NCBI RefSeq assembly: GCF_000485595.1
Contig: NW_014578443.1
Coordinates: 4,342-32,488 of the forward strand
Origin: Priapulus caudatus
Lineage: Eukaryota; Priapulida; Priapulimorpha; Priapulimorphida; Priapulidae
Length of the DNA stretch: 28,147 bases
Direction of reading: 5' to 3'
Each line of letters opens with the position of its first letter. Positions within the stretch are counted from its first letter, which is position 1. The notes beneath the pieces are model-generated. The model did no database searches and was not told the DNA's origin. It saw only the letters and a program-made list of their open reading frames with translations. Both the position numbers and the translations under genes were made by a program. Positions 18,441 to 28,099 of this stretch are shown here, one piece after another.

Positions 18441-19470
18441 TCGGCTGAGACTTTGTGGATCTTGGAACTTGATGAATTCCTCAATAAGACGGTATTAATA
18501 TGCCTAGAAAAAAGGGAAAGCTTCAAGCTCTTAACTCCCCACAACAGATGTGTCAGATTCATGATAGAAAATTATACCTTTACAGTGATACAAGAGTTCG
18601 TTGTTATTCAGACTGATAACCTCACAGGATTCGCATCCTGGGATGACTTCCTTTCATTTTCTACAATGATCTCCGACAGAGCCGCCTCCCCCTCTATGCG
18701 AATATATGCCAAACCATTGACCCCGAAGAATGCCCAACGATCTCTCAAACCATTCAATTCTTCAGAGCCTTCGATAATGTTCGCATAAAGTGTGGAAACC
18801 AGGGATATGAACATATAAAAATGATAGAGCCCTTGCTCCTCAGTCAAATCCTAGTCCTCTGACCAGGCAGGCTAACCGTATACAGAGTGTTCGTGTGAGA
18901 AGTCGAGGAAAAGTTCATGGAGAAGGCGAAAGAGCTGGAGTACCCAAGAGGACAAGAAATACTAGACTTAATCCGAGGGATCCAGAAGGTCAATCATGCA
19001 AGTCAATTGTTTGGATTGTATAGACAGTTCGGAATTCCCCTTGTAGATGGAGAGGAAGAGTACCAGACACTTTACTACATGGTCATGTTTGGGGCGACCT
19101 TCAACTATTAACTAGCCCAAAAGATGTAATGGTATGTGCCAAAGATATTGTCCCTGAAATATTTCAGGAAGTATGGATCATATCCTACTGATGACCATAC
19201 CACTTGCCCCCATGATGGCGAAGTATACCTTGCACTGGAGGAGAACAGACAACCCGTCGGGCACAATATAATGTATACCAATGACCATTGGAGGGAGCTC
19301 ACATTTGAGCAGGCATACCCTAAAATTTCGAAAACTTCGACGTGTCTTACATGCTTGATAATAAAGCGATTTCTCCCGGAAAAAAGGCACTACTTAAAAA
19401 TCTCGAAAAAGGGTCCCTCTGGTCGAAAAAGGAACGCCGTCTCTTGTTATAGTACATAACTGCTCCTAAC
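18441..19470 (+). pseudogene. L: L2 copy C, N-terminal part of L
   Basis: Starts directly after the LTR-like end at 18440. A frame at 18453-18788 reads WILELDEFLNKTVLICLEKR...FVVIQTDN...WDDFLSF. A frameshift near 18788 leads to GYEHIKMIEPLLLSQ, stops, then KVNHASQLFGLYRQFG and IPLVDGEEEYQTL (about 18985-19070), which fits the conserved (W/F)GHPxVD-type block of mononegavirus L. NDHWRELTFEQAYP follows (about 19282-19325), and in another frame DNKAISP (19357-19377), a very conserved pre-polymerase motif. At least three frame changes and several stops are visible. The extreme N-terminus of L is not recognisable. Confidence 0.75.
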
Positions 19471-20859
19471 ATCTCGTTGCCGTAATTAATCAAGAAACTG
19501 GAAGAGAATCAAATTAACAACGATAACCTAGTGATTGGAGTGAAACCCAAGGAGAAGGAACTCAAAGATGTCCCCAGAATGTTTGCAGTGATGCCTCAAA
19601 ATATGAGACTTCTACAAGTCTTCAGAGAAAGAACAGCAAAGTGATTTGCCCACCTCCTTGCTGAAATAACAATGACGGACTCATATAAAGCGGAAGAGAC
19701 AAAGAAGAAGAAAGTTTCTTTCCAACAAAGACCTATAGGAGACCATGCGTTTGCCACAATTTCAGTGGATTTCCAGTCCTGGGGAAACATGAACAGGGGT
19801 GAATACATTGAGATTCTAGGGAAGAGGATGAATGAGCTCTGTGGGTATACATATCTATTCCAATCAACCCACAAGATTTTCTCAGAATCAGTAGTATACT
19901 TGGCTGATGGGTTCCATGATGTGATTTTCCCAGAGGGGCACGAGCGTTATTCAATCTACAGAGACGTCTCTGATGTTGGAATTGGAAAAAGGTCTGGCAC
20001 AGTACCTCTGGATCATATTTTCAACAATTATATTTGACACGGTGCTATCAAACTACGGCTACAAATTTCAGATACTTGGCCAGGAGGAAAATGTCCTCAT
20101 TCAGCTTGACTTTCCGGCAGAAGACATGGTGAATGGAAACTTGACGCCTCAATCCCGAGAGAAAATCGAAGGCAAGGTGAGAGATATCCTAATGGACCTC
20201 AGACAGACGTTCAGGTGGTTTGGCCATAATTTAAAGTTCGAGGAGACATGGATATCGGACTCTGTTTGTACCTATGGGAATGATATACTGGTGGAGGGTG
20301 TGCTGGCACCATTCAGTATGAAAAAAGCTGCAAAAAGCAACCCATCATGTAATGACATGTTCCACACAGTAGATAACCTAGTGGCTGCAGTATCATCTAG
20401 TGTATCAGGAGCTTGCTACTACTCCTCATCAGTGGTACCATCAGCCATCCTATCTCTGGTACAAGCAGAGAAAGCTCTTGAATGGGTGGTAGGCGGTCAT
20501 GTTGTATATCAAAAACGTCTACAAACTAAGAGGGCATGGGAACATTCGGAACACAATAACACCCAGCGAGCTCTTCTCTCCATGGGAGATCAAAATCATC
20601 TACCTGGCATCCTCGAGCCTACTGGGTCCGTCTCTGGGCTGCTTACCTGTGTCACACATCCCGGCCCTTATGTCCATAAAAACTCGAGATCCCTTAACCA
20701 GAGGATTGGCAGTCGTAGAGAGACTCATAGAGAGAGAAAGAGCATCACTCCTGAGGCCTTCTCTCCTGAGAATGATGAATTGAAGGAAGACCCCTTGGCC
20801 GTTAACATTGTAAACTCCCCGACGCTGAAGAATGTCCCCCGGGCCTTCGTAAGGGAATC
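19471..20859 (+). pseudogene. L: L2 copy C, polymerase palm, catalytic motif decayed
   Basis: The pre-A basic segment VKPKEKELKDVPRMFAVM (about 19540-19595) is followed by a TGA near 19642 and motif A-like ISVDFQSWGNMNR (Asp codon 19768-19770). A frame change between 19950 and 19990 leads to a degenerate motif B (LAQYLWIIFST) and motif C-like LGQEENVLI (20075-20101), where QGDN would be expected, so the catalytic Asp is missing. The frame 19973-21469 is open for 498 codons, but between roughly 20505 and 20745 the viral reading (SSLLGPSLGCLPV, TRDPLTRGLAVVERL) lies in another frame: two opposite shifts leave a long ORF whose middle is not viral protein. Decayed, on the plus strand like the others. 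Confidence 0.78.
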
Positions 20860-22447
20860 AATAAAAGAGCCTAACTTCGTGAAGAACAAGCTCCTCAAGT
20901 CGTTAATTAAGGGAACTGAAATAGGTCAGGATGCAATCACAGAAGCTCTAACAAGCATCAAGCCCTTCAATCCCAAAGTCGCAAAGATCTTCAATGACGC
21001 TACCCCACAAAGGATATGTGACGTGATCCTAAGTAAGTTCGATAAGTCGGCAACACTAAACATGATGGCACTTGAGCAGTTCGGACCAGACATAGAAACT
21101 CTCATCCAGAAAAATGAACAGAGGGTTAGCTACCTTGAATGGCGAATGACAAGACCAGAGCTAGGAGCTATGTGGAAATGCTCCACCTTAGAGGCCATCA
21201 GGCTTAGACAAGACTCCTGGCAGACTGAGCACCTTCATGGAGTTACAACGGCATCTCCCTTCGAGTTATTTTCCTCATTTGAACCCTTGCCCAGTGGAAG
21301 TTGCAAACATTGTGAGGAGAGAGAAACACCCCACCTCCTGATCCAGGTCCTCGAATACGTAACTAACCAACAAGCACTCAATTGGAGAGCAGGTTCAAAC
21401 ATGCCGTACATAGGAAGTGGCACGGAAGACAAATCCAGAGTACTATCCAACATTAGAGTCACCAAATGAGAATCTAGGCTGCCAGCGCAAATGGCAATGC
21501 TCCAAATCAGAGATAGAGTGACCAAGAAGGACTCCAACCTGAGGAGACTTATAGACAAGATCTATAACTCAGTGTCATCCATTCCTCACGAGGAAGTTAT
21601 AATTTTAGACGGACATTTTTCAAGGACAGTTCATCATCGGGTCTTCACCATGAATATGGACAGATCATGTTTTGCATCCACAAACTCCACAAATCGCACA
21701 AACATAAGCATCTCAACAAACCCATTAGGAAGTCTCTCAGAAAGTGAAAGAAACTTTTCGTCTTCTTCCAAGAAGCAATGATAACCGGCTCAGAACTCGC
21801 CAATCACCACAGCGTCAACAGCTCCTTCTGTTCCGCCTACCATTTCCACATCGGCTGCCAAGATTGTCTGGTGGAAATCAATGAAGTCCCGCTGGACATC
21901 CCGCGTAAACATGTAAAGGTAGTCGCTGCCCCTAAAGAGTTGGTGCTGACGAGGGAGAGTCTCAACAGAGGTGTAGTCCCGATGATCAAGCTACAACCAT
22001 CTCATGACATCAAGGACTGGGGAGTCAAGGATCTAGCAAAAATAGGATCACAATCAGCAAGATTCCTAGAAATGGGAGTCTGCGATTCCCACACGCAAGG
22101 ACCATCCTTTGAGTTTCTGGGAAGGGGTGGGACCAAGCACAATGTCTTCCTGCCGACCGAGCTCCTGTCACATCTCACCAGGGCCCTGCTGTACCTCGTA
22201 TCAAAGAAGCTCTGGACATCAACAAGGTTCCTGTCACGGAAAATGGCATTACAAAGGGAGATCACCAAAGAAAAATTGCTTGAACTTCTAGACAAGGTTC
22301 TCATGGATTCATTAGCAGAAAACTCGAAGGCCATTGAACTGTCTACCAGACAGTTACCAGACTACCAGACTATCAGACTATCAGACTATCAGACTATCAG
22401 ACTATCAGACCAATTACCAGACTAATCAGTTCCAACCTGTATAGGCA
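20860..22447 (+). pseudogene. L: L2 copy C, connector and capping domain
   Basis: Near-identical partner of 9378-10968. Better kept: capping motif A RQDSW..HGVTTASP (about 21206-21265), motif B YIGSGT (21407-21424) and HR (21635-21640) are all present. A TGA at 21467-21469 falls at a Glu codon of copy B. The single-base loss near 21757 before FFQEAM is shared with copy B, so it predates the duplication. The second frame (21778-22425) runs into the same CAGACTAT repeat (about 22344-22424). At 22045-22151 it departs from copy B; 22084-22151 is identical to L2 copy A (8981-9048). Confidence 0.88.
22344..22424. repeat. CAGACTAT tandem repeat inside L2 copy C
   Basis: Same unit and same number of repeats as at 10865-10945 (the pure CAGACTAT part is about 22366-22410). 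An identical length in both blocks argues for a recent duplication or assembly copying. Confidence 0.9.
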
Positions 22448-22573
22448 GAAGAAGGCACACTCCGACTGGTACGTGTACACTGTTCTGATCCGTGTTTGTA
22501 ATAAAATTGCAATTGCCACCGTTTATACAGCTGTTACGTTCTACTGTCTACGAACCACAAGTTCAACACTACA
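22448..22573 (+). mobile_element. LTR 3' portion of a retrotransposon (copy 2)
   Basis: Identical to 10969-11094. AATAAA at 22500-22505 and an end in ACTACA at 22573. Joined directly to L2 on its 5' side. Confidence 0.7.
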
Positions 22574-22576
22574 ATT

Positions 22577-22588
22577 TGGCGCCGTGCC
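22577..22588 (+). promoter_or_regulatory. Primer-binding-site-like motif (copy 2)
   Basis: TGGCGCCGTGCC, 3 nt after the LTR end, as in the partner block. Confidence 0.6.
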
Positions 22589-22802
22589 TGTAAAGAATCT
22601 TGGTTTCCTTTTGCGACACCAACTCGAGGTGCTACCACTCTACGATCTAAGTGGCAGAAAGAACTTTGCTATCGTCACTCGTTTGTCGGGTAAGTGAAAC
22701 AGTAATTCTCGGCTTTGTTTCTTTTTTGCATTTGTGCCGTATGTACATCGTTCTCTCGTCCTATATCACAATTTACCTTTGCCCGTTTCCCCGTGCGGTA
22801 GA

Positions 22803-23204
22803 ATGACAGAAGCCACGTTCGAATCTCTTACGAGGGTGTTTAGTGAAGATCTTAAACCTTCTATGAAAAGCGTAGCCGAACGATTTACGAGGGGTTTAAG
22901 GATAGCGGAGGTTCGACAGAGTATTCCTAAGTTTATGGGGAATAAAGCTTTATTGGGACCTAGGTGTCAGCAGTGGATTAATCAGTTAACGTGGGCACAT
23001 TTGGAGTTGTATTTAACGGTTACGGAATTCAAAAATTTAGCAATAAGCACCTTGGGACCCCGTCGTCTGTTAATAGATGATCCGGAGATGATGTGGTATA
23101 TTTTGTACAAGGCTCTACAATCACGCTATAAAGACCCTATGACGAAACTTTCGGCTCAAAACTCGTTAAAGCAATTTCGCCAAGAAAAAGGAGAGTCTAT
23201 GTAA
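22803..23204 (+). CDS. Gag-like ORF 1, truncated (copy 2)
   Basis: Translation identical to 11324-11725: a truncated retrotransposon capsid-like protein ending at QEKGESM. Preceded by the same donor-like GGTAAGT (near 22690) and acceptor-like tract. Being identical in both blocks, it gives no sign of independent decay since the duplication. Confidence 0.6.
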   Translation: MTEATFESLTRVFSEDLKPSMKSVAERFTRGLRIAEVRQSIPKFMGNKALLGPRCQQWINQLTWAHLELYLTVTEFKNLAISTLGPRRLLIDDPEMMWYILYKALQSRYKDPMTKLSAQNSLKQFRQEKGESM

Positions 23205-24158
23205 TACAGAAATATGTACAATTTAATAATAATCGAAAATAGCAAATGGCATACGTATTTGTCATCAACAGCGCACGTACAAGGACAGAAGCAGAGATGC
23301 GTAATTGGTCCGTTGGTAAGGGCGTGACCACGAGACGAGGCAGCCAATGAGCGCGGGCGGTATGTGACCCGCGTGCCCAGGTCTAAGACAATGGGCACAA
23401 CGCGGATACCTAAACGTTTGCATCTATGTTTGTCGGGACTCTCTCTACTATTTGCAATCAACCTACATACGTATCATTTCTACTGTTGCTGCCACCGTTG
23501 TCCGCATCACCGTTCTATATGTAAGTTATGCTTATGCTGCGTACCTTTCTGTTCACGTTGATGACTGGTACATGGGCGTCCATGTTAGTATAGTGATGTG
23601 CATTAAAGATGTCGTTATACTCTAGATACGTATCTCAAACTTCCGTTATTTATATACACCTATGATTAGTCATTTAGTAACGATCATATACGCGAACCCT
23701 ATGCAATCACGAGAGTACAACTAATACCAGTACGCCCAGCATTACAATGGTGCTTGGTAACCAGCGCGTATGTTGCTAAATGTTATTCATAACTGTTTAG
23801 GTATGTCTTCTGTCATATTTATGTTCTAACCTATGTTTTGTTTGTGTCGAGTGTTACCGTCGTCAATGCTGCCGTGAACATAGAGTCGACCGCGTACTGG
23901 CTCAGCAGATCTGAGGCGTCTTTGTCTACCGCCATCGTCGCATCATGTTGTAAGTGTATTATTATTTACTTATAGAACTACGGAGCTAATCTGTATATTT
24001 TTGTATGGCTGAATTTACCGTCTAATCTATTCTTATTCCGTGTACCGTATTCCGTGCATTTTGTGATCTGCATCGGCTACGTTGCCTTTTGGGGGTTTCT
24101 GTTTACGGAATAGAACTTCAGTATACACGTTTTAAGAGCTACTCGACGCCCAGACCCT
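23205..24158 (+). mobile_element. Non-coding retroelement sequence with U3-like segment (copy 2)
   Basis: Copy of 11726-12679, including the U3-like part (about 23560-23729) and the two GTAAGT sites (near 23520 and 23951). No gene recognised. Confidence 0.55.
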
Positions 24159-24737
24159 TTGACAACGACTCTGTCTGACATTAATATAGACAAACCGATC
24201 AACTCGACACAGTCGTCTGATGATGATGTTAGTTTTCCGGACAGTTCTTTTAAATTGTTGCTACGAGAAATTCGATCGTTAGTTTTGCTTGGCCGTGATC
24301 AACCGTTTGACGGGACAGACAATACTCCGATATCTTTTGGAGAATGGTTGACACATTTAGAGCAGTTATTTTTAATTTTAAATAAACATGATGATATGCG
24401 TCGTGTGCGCCTGGCTTTGAGATTGCTGTCTGGCGAGCCAGCGAAATATCTGGCAGAGGTTCTTAGTATACACCCATCTATTTCTTGGGCGCATCTTTTA
24501 CAAATTTTTCCACAACGCTATTCAGATGCCGCAGAAGCAGCAATCGCCTTGCAAAAATTTAAGGGGGCTCGACAGAAACAGGGGGAATCTATACAATCCT
24601 TTGCGAAAAGGTTGGAAGCGAATTCGCGCATAGCGTTTGGGGTTCCATTGGATAGTGATCTTAATCCTAATTCTCGCATGACGGATCAGTTTGTCAATTG
24701 TATAATAAGTGATAATTTACGTAGAACACGCATGTAA
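24159..24737 (+). CDS. Gag-like ORF 2 (copy 2)
   Basis: 192-codon Retrotrans_gag-type capsid ORF matching 12680-13258, with one visible coding difference (FKGARQ here, FKRARQ there). It ends at the TAA 24735-24737; L1 sequence (LAQGDNQ) starts immediately afterwards. No zinc knuckle, protease or polymerase is associated with it, so any activity would depend on proteins from elsewhere. Confidence 0.7.
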   Translation: MTTTLSDINIDKPINSTQSSDDDVSFPDSSFKLLLREIRSLVLLGRDQPFDGTDNTPISFGEWLTHLEQLFLILNKHDDMRRVRLALRLLSGEPAKYLAEVLSIHPSISWAHLLQIFPQRYSDAAEAAIALQKFKGARQKQGESIQSFAKRLEANSRIAFGVPLDSDLNPNSRMTDQFVNCIISDNLRRTRM

Positions 24738-25681
24738 GCCCTCTAGCTCAAGGAGACAATCAAGTCATCTGCACACACTACAAGATTCCCAACGTACAAA
24801 CTCAGAAGAAAGAAAGCCCTTAATTGATGGTGTAGTCAAGAACAATGGCACAATCATGAATGCGGTAGTAGAAGGAACAAAGAAACTTGGTCTAATAATC
24901 AATGAGAGTGAGACGATCCAATCAGCAGATTACATGAACTATGGGAAAGTTCCCTTATTTAGAGGAAACATCCTCCCATTAGTCACCAAGAGAGTGTCTA
25001 GAATGACCTGTGTAACAAATGATCAAATCCCATCCTTTGCAAATGTCCTCTCTGCAGTGTCAACCAACGCTTTGACATTGGCACAAAGTAGTGCAGTTAT
25101 AGATGATTCCTTAAACTTCTATGTGATATTTGGTGTCATGTGTGTAACCAACGCTTTGTCATTGGCACAAAGTAGTGCAGTTATAGATGATTCCTTAAAC
25201 TTCTATGTGATATTTGGTGTCATGTATGTAGCCATAGTATCTGATCATGACCCTCTCATTCAGGGGAAGATCCAGTGGTTAAATAAGCCGTCACAAGATG
25301 AGTGGAAATGACATACATCAGAGCCTTCTTTTTAGACCTTTCTATCGGTGGTGTGTCCGAGAAATCACTTACCAGATTCTTCATACGACAGTTTCAGGAT
25401 CCAGTCACAGAGTGTCTGTCTTTTTTAGAAACAAATCCATAAAATCACCCGGTGATTAAGACACTGGCGGAAGAAACTGGATACCCAGTTATAGGAGGAA
25501 TAGATCTAGATAGCTTTAGAAAACTAGCAGAAAAGCCTACATCCTTGAATATACCGCATGGTATCAGTACGGTGATCCTGCTTCGAAACCAAGTACGAGA
25601 ACAATTGTTATCTGACGTACACAACATTCGAAACTCTCTCTTTCGTGCTGTAATTCAACACCTCGAACAAGAAGAATTGTG
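24738..25681 (+). pseudogene. L: L1 copy 3, polymerase motif C to connector
   Basis: Begins at LAQGDNQ (GDNQ 24752-24763, intact) right after gag-like ORF 2. A frameshift near 24802 leads into a frame reading EERKPLIDG...[25 protein letters not shown] to 25311. That frame includes a 28-codon tandem duplication (25062-25229). A TGA at 25309-25311 and a TAG near 25334 interrupt the next segment; the frame 25452-25682 then reads IKTLAEETGYPVIGGIDLDSFRKL to QEEL, followed by TGA (25680-25682). It is the likely continuation of L1 copy 4 (16446-17040) after the nested insertion; about 300 nt between motifs A and C, including motif B, are missing. Confidence 0.86.
25062..25229. repeat. 84-bp in-frame tandem duplication in L1 copy 3
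   Basis: 25062-25145 is repeated at 25146-25229 with about two differences (GACATTGG/GTCATTGG and TGTGT/TATGT). The unit is 28 codons ([15 protein letters not shown] and what follows to VMCV), so the frame is kept. The other L1 copies have one unit. Confidence 0.95.
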
Positions 25682-27760
25682 ACTTTATTCTTTCCTAAGG
25701 AGTATAGACCCACTGTTCCCGAGATTCATCAGTGAGTTCAAAGCAGGAACATTTCTGGGGATATCTGAAGAAATAATCGGTTTGTTTGACAATTTTGTTA
25801 CAATGAGAAATATGTTTCAGCGAAAGTTCTGTAAAGATATCGCAGGCCTGATGATTAAGAGTGAACTTAAATCGATCTCTATTTTGTCCAATCAAGGAGA
25901 TCCGCAAGCTGTCGGACCTATGTGGGAATGCTCAGCGTCTCATGCTGATCAATTGAGGGAAGGGTTATGGGGCAAAAAAGTCTATGGTGCTACAGTACCC
26001 CATCCCATAGAATTAGTCAATATGGTTGACACAGATGGCTCAGCATGTCACGAATGTCCAATACCCCCCTATGCGGAACATACATCTCTGTGAACTTTAG
26101 ATCCCGCGTTGATCTAGAAGTAGGATCCAGAGGACCGTTGCCAGCATACATAGGATCTGCGACATCAGAAGGGACATCGTTGTTCCACCACTGGGTGAAA
26201 AAGATGGATGAAACACTGCTGTAAAAAGCCACAAAATTAAGAACATCTATTAACTGGTTCGTCGACATAGACTCAAATCTTGGTCGATCTATATACAACA
26301 ACTTAAACTCTCACTGGAATAGATTGGACAGAATCACAATCAGGGTTTTCTAGAACAAGATCTGCTCTACATAGATTCGGTAGCAGCAGACAGAGTGCAG
26401 GAGGATTTGCCTCCATCAGTCCGACCTTGCTATCATACTTGGCTGTGACGACTGACTCTTTGCACCAAATGAGAGATGTCAATTACGATTTTATGTACCA
26501 GTCTTTGATGCTGTATAGCCAGTTAATTGCAGTAGAGAAAATTTACAATGACTCAACAAATCACCGGAACTTCTACTTCCACTTCTCATGTGAAGATTGT
26601 GTACGCGAGATCGAAGAAATCACGCTAGAATCCCGAGAACCGTATGATCCTCCCTCTACTGCAAATGTAATCTCCCTGATGATAGAACATCCCCTAGAAT
26701 GGTGCAATACTACAACCGAGATAGACCTGAAGGAAGGAGATTGGGAGGGACTTTCCGAGGCTGAAAGATGTTTTCATATTGGGTTTGCCCCAGGATCCTT
26801 TCTAGCCTAATGAATGTCAATGAAGACCAAGAAAGTGTAGAAAGTTACTTGTTCCCTATAAAAATCCTACACAAGGTTGTCGGATGGGCTTACCTAGCTG
26901 GAATCAGCAAAGGGGTTGAACGTGGAGCTGGAGTAGGAAGTTCATATCACCGCCATGCAGCATCTCTCAAAAAAACAAAACAAGACAGCGATGGACGGAG
27001 CATACCTCCACATAATAGATGAGCTGGGGAACTCAGATCCGTTTCTATCCGCGATAAAGGGAGGAGAAATTCAGACTGTGTTGTTGACAAACAACCACAA
27101 AATCCCCAGTTCATATCCCCTACCTGACAAAGATATTGGATCCTTGTTGAAACAATATTTTGAAACTTTCCACACAAGTGCCAGATCTCAATACAGAATC
27201 ATCAAAGAGTGGAGCAAAACCATGTGGATATTCTCGGACTTCCGCGGACCAAAATGGACTGGACTTCTGCTGTGTGCAAGAGAGATCAGTAGAATAATGC
27301 GCCAAGGAAACTTCAACCCAGAAAGCAACAAACGTCTTCGGAGCTATAAGAACATCTTAAAACACTACCTCAACTCAGATACAGCAGAAGGACCAGATGC
27401 ACAGCTAACGGAGATGGAGAACACTCTCACCAGGTCAGCGAAATTCAGCATTCGCACCACATCTTAACAAGTAAGACATGTCGTCAAAGAAATGAACAAA
27501 AAATCAGACACACCGTTGCAAGAGACAAGTACAACCAGCTGGAAAAGAAAACCTCCAGGGTCACCAACAGCCCACGAGATCTGGATGTCTAGTCAAGTCT
27601 CTGTAGATGATACTATGCCACAAGTACCCTGTCTCTCAGATCCCCACATATCTGGACTCCGAGTTGTGCAGGCTGCCGCAGGAGCATGGATGAAATTAGA
27701 AGAGTTGCTGACATTAGTCCCCTTCTTCCATGACTTCATATGTGGAGGAAAGGAAGAAAA
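25682..27760 (+). pseudogene. L: L1 copy 3, capping domain to edge of methyltransferase
   Basis: Capping motifs are the best kept of the L1 set: RxxxW with VYGATVP (about 25957-26001), YIGSAT (about 26147-26164), INWF (about 26251), an intact Trp in GIDWT (26325-26327) where copies 1 and 2 have TAG, HR (26370-26375), and DFMYQSLML (about 26489-26515). It is still broken: a frameshift near 26075, TAA near 26222, a base loss near 26310, frameshifts near 26795 and in an A7 run near 26975, and a TAA near 27466. The frame 26955-27467 (170 codons) covers HTSARS and SDFRGPKWTGLLLCAREISR. The sequence stops at CGG (27747), just where the SAM-binding GDGSGG would start, and passes into the CA-ending repeat. 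Confidence 0.88.
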
Positions 27761-28099
27761 TGTAACGTTGAAATAATGAAGATGTACACAGAGTTGTGTT
27801 CAACAGAAGGATCATTATATTGAATCAAAACGTATAAACACAATTCATAGCAGCAAAGCACGCACACCCGTGCGTGCTCACAGAGGCCGCACCCGCCAAC
27901 CGCACACAACCAGTCTCCACCCGAAACAAAGGACGCGCACACGCGCACAAGCGCGTGTGCTTGCTTTCGCGATCACAAGCAGACTCCCTGACTCCTCCAT
28001 CTCTATCCCCTTGTTTCCTTCCCCGCCTACCACACATCTGTCCCCCACATGTCACCAACCCAAAGTCCTACGAACGTACCCCAATTTCACACACCCACC

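Larger units (their letters stand above)
20860..24737. repeat. Duplicated block, copy 2 of 2 (partner 9378-13258)
   Basis: Same order of parts as 9378-13258 and almost identical except for two divergent patches (about 21410-21510 and 22045-22151). Upstream of 20860 this copy continues into further L2 polymerase sequence, while the partner does not, so the left breakpoint of the duplication is near 9378/20860, at AATAAAA. Confidence 0.92.
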
